A stretch of 64,000 nucleotides of DNA from positions 1 through 64,000 of the forward strand of contig JANNXI010000201.1 of the NCBI GenBank assembly GCA_031409495.1, read 5' to 3'. The DNA is from JANMDR01 sp031409495. Its GTDB lineage: Bacteria > Pseudomonadota > Gammaproteobacteria > Burkholderiales > Usitatibacteraceae. Under the pieces are notes generated by a model. That model worked only from the letters and a program-made list of their open reading frames with translations. It had not been told where the DNA came from and did no database searches. Below, piece after piece: positions 43,974 through 51,909 of this stretch (the stretch's first letter is position 1; each line of letters opens with the position of its first letter). Made by a program: the position numbers and the translations under genes.

Positions 43974-44587
43974 TTTGCGTTGCCTATCAGCCTAGCGCGT
44001 AGCTTAGGTTCTGAAGACTTTTCTGACAACCAAATATCAAAAAACGCCGCTACAAATTCAGCGTCGGCGATCGTGCCAATGAACTTAGAACGGTTGTAAA
44101 AACGGGCTTCCTTACCGGGGACTGCCACGCCGATGAGTATGTCGCCACTTTTAATGTCTGGAAACACTTGGGTCATCTGCGCTTGCCATTTTTGCAACTG
44201 GGCGTCGTCTTTGTAGCCTTGCTTGCGCATCTCTTGCACGCTACGTTCCGATATTGCAGCCCCTTTTAAACCGATGTCATACACTAGCTCAAGTATGAAC
44301 GGCAGCGCATTTGCGTCATATGGTTTGGCGGTAAGCGCGCTGCCGCCTGGGCTAAACAGCGTTACGTCATACACTTTTAGACCAAAAAAGCGCATGGTGG
44401 CAGTGCCGCGAGCCTTGAGCCCGGCAAATTCATTCGTCACCATGGCTGGCAAGCTCGTCGTTGCGGCAGCAGCTTTACTTTCGACGGCTGCTATGTCTTG
44501 TGCGTGCGCACTTGTTGCTCTAATCAGTGGAGCAACTAGTAGTGAAGCTACAAGCATGTTGCCGAGCAATAGCATAATAGAGCGCAT
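43970..44587 (-). CDS. chalcone-isomerase-like exported protein
   Basis: A 205-residue exported protein with a signal sequence ending near TSAHAQ. KARGTATMRFFGLKVYDVTLFSP and LELVYDIGLKGAAISERSVQEMRKQG fit the chalcone-isomerase-like (Chalcone_3) fold. In bacteria such proteins are thought to bind fatty acids rather than flavonoids. It sits between the MFS and CFA genes of the operon, overlapping the former by four bases. Confidence 0.88.
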   Translation of the reverse strand: MRSIMLLLGNMLVASLLVAPLIRATSAHAQDIAAVESKAAAATTSLPAMVTNEFAGLKARGTATMRFFGLKVYDVTLFSPGGSALTAKPYDANALPFILELVYDIGLKGAAISERSVQEMRKQGYKDDAQLQKWQAQMTQVFPDIKSGDILIGVAVPGKEARFYNRSKFIGTIADAEFVAAFFDIWLSEKSSEPKLRARLIGNAK

Positions 44588-44592
44588 AAGTT

Positions 44593-45849
44593 TTAGGCCT
44601 TCCTGGCTAGTTCAATTTGCATCACATCGGTGCGCTTTGTTCTGAAACCTGCCTCGCAATAACACAGGTAGAAGCGCCAAAGTTGCAAAAATTTATCGTC
44701 AAACCCTAGCGCATTGATCTCAACTTGCGAGGCGTTTACGCGAGTAAGCCAATATTTTAGAGTGTTGGCGTAGTCTATCCCAAACATGAAGGGTGAGTGC
44801 GCTGTTAAACCCTGTGCTTGAGCTTCAGAGATAAACCGTGATACAGGCGCTAGCATGCCGCCCGGAAAAATATATTCTCGAATAAAATCACTACTTTCGC
44901 GATACCGCACAAACGCCTTTTCATCGATGGTAATGGCTTGAATCATCGCCCGCCCACTGGGCTTTAATCGGTCGTGTACGGATTTGAAATACACGGGCCA
45001 AAACTTCTCCCCCACGGCTTCAAACATTTCAATTGATACGACGTAATCGTAGGTCGCGGTCACGTCGCGGTAGTCAATAAGTTCAAAGGTAACAAGTTTA
45101 TCTAAGGCTGCATCGGCAATACGGCTGACTGCAAAATTTAGTTGCTCCGTAGATAAGGTAATGCCGTGCACCTTCACGCCGCGTGTGCGGGCTGCGTGTT
45201 CGGCAAAGCCGCCCCAGCCAGCGCCAATCTCCAGTATTGACGCACCTTCGGCAGGATTTAGCTGCGTTAAAATGCGTTCGTATTTTGCCGTTTGCGCAGC
45301 TTCCATGGCGCCCGGTAACGCATTGTTCAGCTCGGTTCCTACGGCGCTGGAGTAGGTCATCGTGTTATCTAGCCAATGCTGATAGAAGCGATTCGATAAA
45401 TCATAGTGCGCTGAGATATTACGCTTGGCTTGATCACGGTTGTTGGCGCGTAGCCAATGCTTAAGCCTAAAAAAGGCCGCAATAAATTTGTTACCGTAAA
45501 ATACTTCCATCAACGCGGCTTCGTTTTCCACACATAAAACAAGTAGCTGGGTAAGGTCAGTGGTAAATACACGGCCATCGCGGTAGCACTCTGCTAAGCC
45601 AATTTCAGCAGCTTTAACGACTTCGCGCGCTACTTGCCAGTCGCCAAAGCGTAAGTCAGCGTCAGCGCCTGCTTGCTGGCCCTTGAAGACGGTTACTGTG
45701 CCATCGGGTGCGGTAAAAGTAAGTGTCCCGCAGTGCAGTTTGCCGAGCACTTTAAGCAGGGTACGCGCGGCCACAGGGTGTTTCTTTGCACGCAGCTTTG
45801 CCGGTGCTGTGGGTTTAAAGGAAGGTTGGGTATTTAGTTGGGAGTTCAT
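44593..45849 (-). CDS. cyclopropane-fatty-acyl-phospholipid synthase family protein
   Basis: A SAM-dependent enzyme that alters double bonds of membrane fatty acids. The SAM site ILEIGAGWGGFAEHAA and SIEMFEAVGEKFWPVYFKSVHDRLKPSGRAM are typical, and HYDLSNRFYQHWLDNTMTYSSA is the CFA signature. At 418 residues it has the usual N-terminal domain. Relatives in such operons may make cyclopropane or methyl-branched (furan-precursor) acids, so the exact product is open. It overlaps DUF1365 by four bases. Confidence 0.94.
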   Translation of the reverse strand: MNSQLNTQPSFKPTAPAKLRAKKHPVAARTLLKVLGKLHCGTLTFTAPDGTVTVFKGQQAGADADLRFGDWQVAREVVKAAEIGLAECYRDGRVFTTDLTQLLVLCVENEAALMEVFYGNKFIAAFFRLKHWLRANNRDQAKRNISAHYDLSNRFYQHWLDNTMTYSSAVGTELNNALPGAMEAAQTAKYERILTQLNPAEGASILEIGAGWGGFAEHAARTRGVKVHGITLSTEQLNFAVSRIADAALDKLVTFELIDYRDVTATYDYVVSIEMFEAVGEKFWPVYFKSVHDRLKPSGRAMIQAITIDEKAFVRYRESSDFIREYIFPGGMLAPVSRFISEAQAQGLTAHSPFMFGIDYANTLKYWLTRVNASQVEINALGFDDKFLQLWRFYLCYCEAGFRTKRTDVMQIELARKA

Positions 45850-46703
45850 AAGTTGCGAGAAGTTTGCGTATCGGGAGGCGTGGGTTTTGAAAAGAACGGC
45901 ACGCGTTTATAGAATAATTTTAAAGCCTGAAAATGAATACGCGCGACAACACCGAATGTCATCAGGGGATGTGCCAGAAACGCCCGTATTACGGCCGTCT
46001 TCGGGCTATCTATAATTGCTGTTGCGGTGCCGAATAAGGTGGTATGGATTAAGGCAGGTGCGTCTGTTTGATCGTGAAAATTAATCTGGGTTTTGCAGCC
46101 ATCTACAGTTTGTTCAAATCGGAATTGATAACAACCCTCGACGTCACAAAATGGTGAAACGTGGAAGAGTTTGCGGGCGCTGAGCCACATCTTACTGGTA
46201 ATTGCTGCGCCATCCAACGGCGCCACGACGTAGTTGTGACGTTCACCAAAAGTGTTATTCACTTCGCAAATTGCCGCGCGGAGGCTACCGTCTCGCGAAT
46301 AGCAGGTCCATATGGTGATTGGGTTGAACACATAGCCCAATACCCGTGGAAAAGTTTGCAAAATGATTTCGCCGTCCGCGCCCTCTATATGCGCTTCTTT
46401 TAGAAGTGAGGCCACCCACGCTACTAAGTTTGCCGCGTCGTCGCTATTACGTGGGCCAACGTCACGCGGGTAGAAGCTGACTAGGTTAGGACGGCAAAAC
46501 CCAAAGCCGCGCACCGGCGTTTGTTTTAGGAGGGCCAGTTGTGACAACGGTAGCGACAGGAAAAATACCGAGTAGCTAAATGCATTTTTGGCTGGCCGCG
46601 TTCGCGCATGCACCACGCCACCATTGCATACGCTGGCGGCAAACGCAGTTGGCAAAATGCTGCTATGAATACTATTGGCCATAGGTGCCCGTATTTTGGT
46701 CAT
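45846..46703 (-). CDS. DUF1365 family protein
   Basis: A 285-residue protein of the DUF1365 family. VVHARTRPAKNAFSYSVFFLSLPL and VLGYVFNPITIWTCYSRDGSLRAAICEVNNTFGERHNYV are the conserved core; HPLMTFGVVARIHFQALKLFYKRVPFF is the C-terminal signature. Its function is not established, though it always travels with FAD oxidoreductase and CFA genes. The start is uncertain: ATG 46703 has a weak AGG site, while ATG 46682 gives MANSIHS; both lie inside a dispersed palindrome that spans the junction with the gene before. Confidence 0.9.
   Translation of the reverse strand: MTKIRAPMANSIHSSILPTAFAASVCNGGVVHARTRPAKNAFSYSVFFLSLPLSQLALLKQTPVRGFGFCRPNLVSFYPRDVGPRNSDDAANLVAWVASLLKEAHIEGADGEIILQTFPRVLGYVFNPITIWTCYSRDGSLRAAICEVNNTFGERHNYVVAPLDGAAITSKMWLSARKLFHVSPFCDVEGCYQFRFEQTVDGCKTQINFHDQTDAPALIHTTLFGTATAIIDSPKTAVIRAFLAHPLMTFGVVARIHFQALKLFYKRVPFFSKPTPPDTQTSRNL
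45973..46006. repeat. palindrome-like stretch inside the DUF1365 gene
   Basis: GCCAGAAACGCCC, core GTATTAC, GGCCGTCTTCGGGC. It encodes KTAVIRAFLA on the minus strand, where the family normally has a similar helix, so no insertion is needed. Either a family copy fits the normal protein, or the likeness is partly chance. Confidence 0.6.
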
Positions 46704-48048
46704 TTGCAGCCTGCACTTCGGTTTTCCATGGCGGTATTGCGCCCAAAGCGCGAGCCACGGCTATGCCAGATCGCACGCCGTCTTCATGAAAGCCATATCG
46801 GGTCCAAGCGCCAGCAAACCATAGCCCGCCTTGGCCCTGAATTTGCGGCAAGTCGCGCTGCGCCGCGACACTTTCTGGCAGAAATACTGGATGCGAATAG
46901 TTGATGCGGGCGATGGTTTGTTCAGGAGCAGGCGGGAACGGGGGGTTTAATGTCACTACCACTGCTTGTTTGAATGGTAATGGCTGCAAGCGATTGATTA
47001 AGTAGGATAGCGATACATCGCCAGCATGTGGCTCGAAAGGTGCTAAATAATTCCATGCCGCCCATGCGCGCTTGCGCTCGGGCAGTAAGCGTGTATCGGT
47101 ATGGAGCACCGCTGTGTTTGGATGGTATTTGATGGCGCCTAATATTTGCTGTTGCAGTGCTGTTGGCGCCGAAAGTAGCGCTAAAGCTTGGTCACTGTGG
47201 CAGGCAATAACGATGTGGTCAAAGGTCTCTTCACCGTCGGCATACACGATAGTGGCGAGTGTTGTGGCGGTAGCTGGAAGTATGCGTTGAATGTTGACAT
47301 TGCAGCGTATCGTTGGAATTTGCGCTGCTAGTTTCGCTGCGTAAATGCGTGCACCGCCCCGAACAGTGCGCCATTGCGGCCGATTGCTAATAGAAAGTAG
47401 ACCGTGGTTGCGGCAAAAGGTTAGGAAGCTTTGCAGTGGAAAAGCGCTGATTTTTTTGCTTGGGGTTGACCAAATGCACGCCGCCATCGGGCGCAAATAC
47501 CAATCGCGAAACGCTTGGCCATAGCCGTGTGCGTCTAGAAACGCACCGAGTGTGCCGGTGAGGGGTGCCCCAGCTTCAACTAGCGCCGTGGCTTGTTTAT
47601 TGAAGCGGAGCAAATCGGTCAACATACCTAAAAATTTTGGAGAAACTAAATTACTTGGTTGTGCGAAGACAGTGGCCAAGTTACAACCTGACCATTCAAG
47701 TTTTACTTTTTCTTCATGGCGTAGCGAAACGCTGAAAGACATTTCTGAAGGCGCCGTTTCAATGCTTAAGTGTGCAAATAGCGCAATTAAATTCGGGTAA
47801 GTCCAATCGTTAAAAACTAAAAATCCCGTGTCCACGCCGCAACGAGTGCCGTCAAGTTCAATATCCACCGTGTTGGTGTGGCCGCCGATGCGCGAATCAG
47901 ATTCGAGCAGAGTCACGTCATAAGCGTCGCCACTGTGCTGCGCTAATAACCAAGCGCAGGATAGCCCCGAAATGCCACTTCCTACTACGGCTACTTTTTG
48001 CTTTTCTCCGGTTCTTGTTACGACTGCTTTTGTTGTTGGTACCGTCAT
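46672..48048 (-). CDS. FAD-dependent amine-oxidase-type oxidoreductase
   Basis: A 458-residue flavoprotein and the first gene of the operon. The dinucleotide site is VAVVGSGISGLSCAWLL, followed by ESDSRIGGHTNTVDIELDG and GFLVFNDWTYPNLIALF. The C-terminal FAD motif is LWFAGAWTRYGFHEDGVRSGIAVARAL. This NAD/FAD-binding family accompanies DUF1365 and CFA synthase in many Proteobacteria. The C-terminal tail (AANDQNTGTYGQ) is encoded by the palindromic repeat that also covers the next gene's start. Confidence 0.94.
   Translation of the reverse strand: MTVPTTKAVVTRTGEKQKVAVVGSGISGLSCAWLLAQHSGDAYDVTLLESDSRIGGHTNTVDIELDGTRCGVDTGFLVFNDWTYPNLIALFAHLSIETAPSEMSFSVSLRHEEKVKLEWSGCNLATVFAQPSNLVSPKFLGMLTDLLRFNKQATALVEAGAPLTGTLGAFLDAHGYGQAFRDWYLRPMAACIWSTPSKKISAFPLQSFLTFCRNHGLLSISNRPQWRTVRGGARIYAAKLAAQIPTIRCNVNIQRILPATATTLATIVYADGEETFDHIVIACHSDQALALLSAPTALQQQILGAIKYHPNTAVLHTDTRLLPERKRAWAAWNYLAPFEPHAGDVSLSYLINRLQPLPFKQAVVVTLNPPFPPAPEQTIARINYSHPVFLPESVAAQRDLPQIQGQGGLWFAGAWTRYGFHEDGVRSGIAVARALGAIPPWKTEVQAANDQNTGTYGQ
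46677..46711. repeat. dispersed palindrome at an operon gene junction
   Basis: GGCCATAGGTGCCC, core GTATTTT, GGTCATTTGCAGCC; 26 of 35 positions equal the copy at 1916-1950. It covers the stop-proximal codons of the FAD oxidoreductase and the start codons of DUF1365, so the overlap of these genes may have been created by it. Confidence 0.6.
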
Positions 48049-48109
48049 CGTCTGTTGCGCTTTCGAAGGATTAGTTTGAATCTGTAGTGGTATACGGAAA
48101 GTAAAGCAG

Positions 48110-48138
48110 TTTAGATTTCATCGCCAGCAGTTGCATCA
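48110..48138 (-). promoter_or_regulatory. possible ECF-type promoter of the lipid/oxidative-stress type operon
   Basis: On the minus strand TGATGCAA (48131-48138) and TCTAAA (48110-48115) are spaced roughly as a -35/-10 pair, about 62 bases before the start of the FAD oxidoreductase gene. The -35 resembles the TGATC-type boxes of ChrR-controlled sigma-E promoters but has one mismatch. This is weak evidence. Confidence 0.2.
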
Positions 48139-48351
48139 CAGTATAGTTTTTTTAATCTTAAATTAATCTGAAATAGCTATAAATTCAAGTGCTTAGCAAA
48201 CGCTTCGCCCACCACATTACACCGCTTCGAATTTTCTTCGGTATCATAGAGCAAGTTGCTTAGGCCGCGTCCAGCAACGTTGATCAATTGTAATAGCGAT
48301 ATCGTTTTTTTTGCGCAGCCCCTTCAGCGCCAATTTTATTGAGGCAATGCC

Positions 48352-49218
48352 ATGATTTACCCTGAACTCTTCCGCGATCTCGAAAAATCACGATGGAATA
48401 TGGAGCAAGATATTCCGTGGGACACTTTTGACGCTGCGCAAATCAGCGATGAGCAAGCGCTGACCGTAAAAATGAACGCCATCACCGAATGGTCCGCGCT
48501 GCCCGCGACTGAAATGTTTTTGCGTGACAATCAACACGATAGCGATTTTTCGGCGTTTATGTCGATCTGGTTTTACGAAGAGCAAAAGCATTCGCTCGTT
48601 TTAATGGAGTATTTGCGGCGCTTTAAGCCCGCATTTTTACCCACCGAGGCGGAATTGCACGCGGTCCGTTTTCCGTTTGACCCTGCGCCCGCTTTAGAAA
48701 CCTTGATGCTGCATTTTTGCGGTGAAATTAGGCTTACCCAGTGGTATCGACGCGCATCCCAATGGCATACCGAACCCGTCATTAAAAAGATTTACGACAC
48801 AATTTCTAAAGATGAAGCGCGCCATGCCGGAGCATATTTCCGCTACATGAAACGCGCCCTGCAAAGCGTGGGTTCTGAAGCCAGCCTAGCTTTTGCAAAA
48901 ATTGGCGTGCTGATGGCGAGCTCTGCGCGCACTTCGCAGCCCTTGCATCCGACTAACTTGCATGTCAATAAATCATTATTTCCAAACGACACCGTGCAAT
49001 CGCGGTTGCCGGATCCAACATGGCTCGAGCATTGGCTAGACACGCAAATAGAATTTGATAAAAGTTGTGAGGGGCGTGTGGTGAGCGGTATTTTAAAACA
49101 GCTTTCTGCCTTGTTTGATCGCACCTTCGAAACGTCTGCAGATCTAAACCGCTTTCGCAAAGAAATTATTGCGAGTATGGCTGCGGCGTCACCGGCTTCG
49201 GCCCCGTCCGCGGCATAA
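48352..49218 (+). CDS. ferritin-like di-iron protein
   Basis: A 288-residue helical protein of the ferritin-like/acyl-ACP-desaturase-like kind. Two metal motifs are visible, WFYEEQKHSLVLMEY and ISKDEARHAGAYFRYM (ExxH each), with further Glu in TEWSALPATEMFLRDN and GEIRLTQWY. This fits a carboxylate-bridged di-iron site. Whether it is an oxygenase, a desaturase-like enzyme or a storage-type protein cannot be told. The tail is Ala/Ser/Pro-rich (AAASPASAPSAA). The ATG follows GAGG. It is followed after six bases by the heptose adenylyltransferase. Confidence 0.85.
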   Translation: MIYPELFRDLEKSRWNMEQDIPWDTFDAAQISDEQALTVKMNAITEWSALPATEMFLRDNQHDSDFSAFMSIWFYEEQKHSLVLMEYLRRFKPAFLPTEAELHAVRFPFDPAPALETLMLHFCGEIRLTQWYRRASQWHTEPVIKKIYDTISKDEARHAGAYFRYMKRALQSVGSEASLAFAKIGVLMASSARTSQPLHPTNLHVNKSLFPNDTVQSRLPDPTWLEHWLDTQIEFDKSCEGRVVSGILKQLSALFDRTFETSADLNRFRKEIIASMAAASPASAPSAA

Positions 49219-49224
49219 ATTACG

Positions 49225-49707
49225 ATGGCGCCTGAATTCGAACAAAAAATCTGTCTACCAGAGCACCTAGCCGCGCGTGCAGCGGCATTGCCGAAGAAGC
49301 TGGTGTTTACCAATGGTGTATTTGATATTTTGCATCGCGGCCATGTAACTTACCTTGCGCAAGCGCGCGCCCTCGGCGCCAGTTTGGTGGTGCTGCTTAA
49401 TTCTGATGCATCAGTGAGGCGTTTGGGCAAAGGTGATGATCGCCCCATTAACGCCCAAGCAGACCGCCAGGCGGTGATGGCGGCGTTGGCCTGCGTCGAT
49501 TTGGTGAGCGTGTTTGACGAAGATACGCCATACCTGCAAATTATCGCGGCACATCCGGATATCTTGGTAAAAGGTGGCGATTGGGCTGTAGATAAAATTG
49601 TGGGAGGGCGGGAGGTCACGGCATGGGGCGGCCAAGTGTGCTCCATCGCCTTTGAACATGAGCGCTCGACCACGGCGATGTTAAAGAAAATTAGGATTAG
49701 CTCTTGA
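49225..49707 (+). CDS. rfaE2: D-glycero-beta-D-manno-heptose 1-phosphate adenylyltransferase
   Basis: It makes ADP-heptose for the LPS inner core. The 160 residues equal the C-terminal half of HldE, a separate gene in many Betaproteobacteria. VFTNGVFDILHRGHVTYLAQARALG contains the HxGH nucleotide motif, and VKGGDWAVDKIVGG and ERSTTAMLKKI follow. The kinase half is not in the window. Its stop overlaps the start of the next gene. Confidence 0.95.
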   Translation: MAPEFEQKICLPEHLAARAAALPKKLVFTNGVFDILHRGHVTYLAQARALGASLVVLLNSDASVRRLGKGDDRPINAQADRQAVMAALACVDLVSVFDEDTPYLQIIAAHPDILVKGGDWAVDKIVGGREVTAWGGQVCSIAFEHERSTTAMLKKIRISS

Positions 49708-51116
49708 TTGATGATGCCTTGGTAAGTGCTGCAAACGCGATAGTAGGGCCTTTAGGCATCATTACTGACCATGGCGATATTGCGCCCTACACGCTTGATT
49801 GGCGCGGAAACTACAGTGGTAAAACTTCGCTTGTAGTGCGCCCAAAAAATACCCAAGAAGTGGCGGCCATTGTGGCCTTGTGCGCCGGTGCGGGTGTAGC
49901 CATTGTGCCGCAGGGCGGTAATACGGGGCTTGTGGGCGGCAGTATTCCGGATGATTCTGGCGCGCAAATTGTACTTTCGCTTAAACGCATGAACAAAGTG
50001 CGCGCCGTAGATACAGAAAACAACACCATGATTGTTGAGGCCGGGTGCATCTTAAAGCATGTGCAGCAAGCGGCGGCAGATTGCGATAGGTATTTTCCTT
50101 TGTCATTGGCGGCAGAAGGCAGTTGCACCATTGGCGGCAATTTAAGCACCAACGCGGGTGGCACGGCCGTGCTGCGCTACGGTAACGCGCGTGATTTGGT
50201 GTTGGGTATTGAAGTTGTCACCGCTAAGGGTGAAATTTGGGATGGTTTGCGAGGACTGCGTAAAGACAATACCGGCTATGATTTAAAGCACCTGTACATG
50301 GGTTCCGAAGGTACGCTGGGTATTATTACAGCGGCAGTGCTAAAGCTTTCTCCGGTGGCGCGCACGACTTGTACGGCTTTTGTGGCAGTGCCCAGCCCCG
50401 CTGCGGCCGTGGCACTCCTTATGCAATTACAAGCAACGATGGCATCACGGCTTACAGGTTTCGAGCTCATTCCCCAGATAGGCTTACAGTACGTTCTGAA
50501 ACATATCTCCGGTACGCGCGCGCCACTGGATACGGTAGCGCCTTACTACGTGTTGATTGAAGTAACCGATGGCGCAGCCGATGCGCCGCTGCAAGCGCAA
50601 ATTGAAACTGAAATTGGCGCGGCGTTAGAAACGGGATTGGCGCTTGATGCGGCGATTGCCAGTAACTCAACGCAACGTGCCGAGTTTTGGCGTATTCGTG
50701 AAGAGTTACCCGAAGCACAGCGCTTGAACGGTCGCGGTATAAAGTTTGATATTTCTATGCCGGTCTCAGCGTTGGCAGGCTATATCGATACCGTGGAGAC
50801 GGCCATAAATAGGGCGTTTCCAGGCATGACTCCGGTCGCATTTGGGCATGTAGGCGATGGTAATTTGCACTATACCTTGAGCTATACTGACAAAGAAAAA
50901 AATACGGAATTGCTTGCAGCGCCAGCTGCGGCGAATCAATTGATGTACGAGGCGCTGGCAAAAATTGGCGGCTCAATTAGTGCTGAGCATGGCTTAGGGC
51001 GCTTGAAACGCGACGAGATTAAGCAATATAAAAGTGTGATCGAGCTAGATCTAATGCGCGCTTTAAAAGCCGCACTAGATCCGCAAAATATTATGAATCC
51101 AGGGCGGGTTTTGTAA
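49704..51116 (+). CDS. FAD-linked oxidase (GlcD / D-2-hydroxyacid dehydrogenase type)
   Basis: A 470-residue flavoprotein. The PCMH-type FAD domain has VVPQGGNTGLVGGSIP-like sequence (IVPQGGNTGLVGGSI) and GGNLSTNAGGTAVLRYGNARDLVLGIEVV; the C-terminal domain has VAFGHVGDGNLHYTLSY and GSISAEHGLGRLK. It probably oxidises a D-2-hydroxyacid such as D-lactate or 2-hydroxyglutarate. The start is a TTG (49704) overlapping rfaE2. A good copy of the dispersed palindrome at 50793-50824 codes for ETAINRAFPG without disturbing the family pattern. Confidence 0.93.
   Translation: MIDDALVSAANAIVGPLGIITDHGDIAPYTLDWRGNYSGKTSLVVRPKNTQEVAAIVALCAGAGVAIVPQGGNTGLVGGSIPDDSGAQIVLSLKRMNKVRAVDTENNTMIVEAGCILKHVQQAAADCDRYFPLSLAAEGSCTIGGNLSTNAGGTAVLRYGNARDLVLGIEVVTAKGEIWDGLRGLRKDNTGYDLKHLYMGSEGTLGIITAAVLKLSPVARTTCTAFVAVPSPAAAVALLMQLQATMASRLTGFELIPQIGLQYVLKHISGTRAPLDTVAPYYVLIEVTDGAADAPLQAQIETEIGAALETGLALDAAIASNSTQRAEFWRIREELPEAQRLNGRGIKFDISMPVSALAGYIDTVETAINRAFPGMTPVAFGHVGDGNLHYTLSYTDKEKNTELLAAPAAANQLMYEALAKIGGSISAEHGLGRLKRDEIKQYKSVIELDLMRALKAALDPQNIMNPGRVL
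50793..50824. repeat. dispersed palindrome inside the FAD-linked oxidase gene
   Basis: GTGGAGACGGCC, core ATAAATA, GGGCGTTTCCAGG. It encodes ETAINRAFPG in a place where homologues also have a helix ending in FPG, so the copy fits the protein rather than adding to it. Confidence 0.75.
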
Positions 51117-51157
51117 TAACGATGCAGTGAACGCGGCACGCAGCAATGCCGAACACA

Positions 51158-51808
51158 TTAAACCCGTTCACGGTCGGCCCAGTTGGCCGCAAAGCGATTC
51201 AATTCGCTGGCGTTTTTTAAGCCCAGTTTTTGTTTCAAATTAGCGCGGTGGGCTTCTACAGTTTTAACGCTGCGCTGCAATTTGGTGGCAATGTCGCTGG
51301 AGCCATTGCCCATGCCAATCAGGCGCAATACTTCGTATTCGCGGTCGGAAAGATTCGATAGTATTGACGATTCTGAAGATCCGCCGTCACGCATTTTTTT
51401 TAGCAATTGCGTTTGCATGCGATCGCTTAAATAGGTTTCACCCTCCAATATTTTGCGTATTGCAAAAATTACCTTTTCGGTGGCTTCCTGCTTCATTAAA
51501 TAACCGCGCGCACCCGCTTTAAAGGCGCGCTCGCCGTGCACCATTTCGTCATGCATGCTAATGACGAGCGTCGGAAGCTTGGGAAATCGGGTGCCCAGCT
51601 CTTTCAGCAATTCAATCCCCGACAGCCCGGGCAAGGATATGTCGGTAATGACTAAGTCAGGGATATTTTCGGGTTTAAGTACTTCAAGTGCGAGCTCAGT
51701 CGAGCCGGCTTGCAACGTCACTTCAAAATCTGGTTCGCTGTTGATTAACAAAGCTAGGCCATGGAGCACAATAGTGTGATCGTCAACGATCATAATTTTA
51801 CGCTTCAT
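51158..51808 (-). CDS. LuxR-type (NarL family) response regulator
   Basis: A 216-residue two-component regulator. The receiver domain (1-120) has acidic residues at 9-10, the phosphoacceptor Asp near 56 (VITDISLPG) and a Lys near 106 (LMKQE). The C-terminal domain has LSDREYEVLRLIGMGNGSSDIATKLQRSVKTVEAHRANLKQKLGL, a helix-turn-helix of the LuxR/NarL kind. It lies 101 bases downstream of the PAS histidine kinase on the same strand, the likely partner. Confidence 0.95.
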   Translation of the reverse strand: MKRKIMIVDDHTIVLHGLALLINSEPDFEVTLQAGSTELALEVLKPENIPDLVITDISLPGLSGIELLKELGTRFPKLPTLVISMHDEMVHGERAFKAGARGYLMKQEATEKVIFAIRKILEGETYLSDRMQTQLLKKMRDGGSSESSILSNLSDREYEVLRLIGMGNGSSDIATKLQRSVKTVEAHRANLKQKLGLKNASELNRFAANWADRERV

Positions 51809-51909
51809 GCTTTGCCTTTATTGGTAATTTGATTCTGGATTTGACTTTAAGTGGACAAGTATTATTTCACGATTATAGAAGTTGCGCGAAACTTTGCTGC
51901 GTCGGAAAT

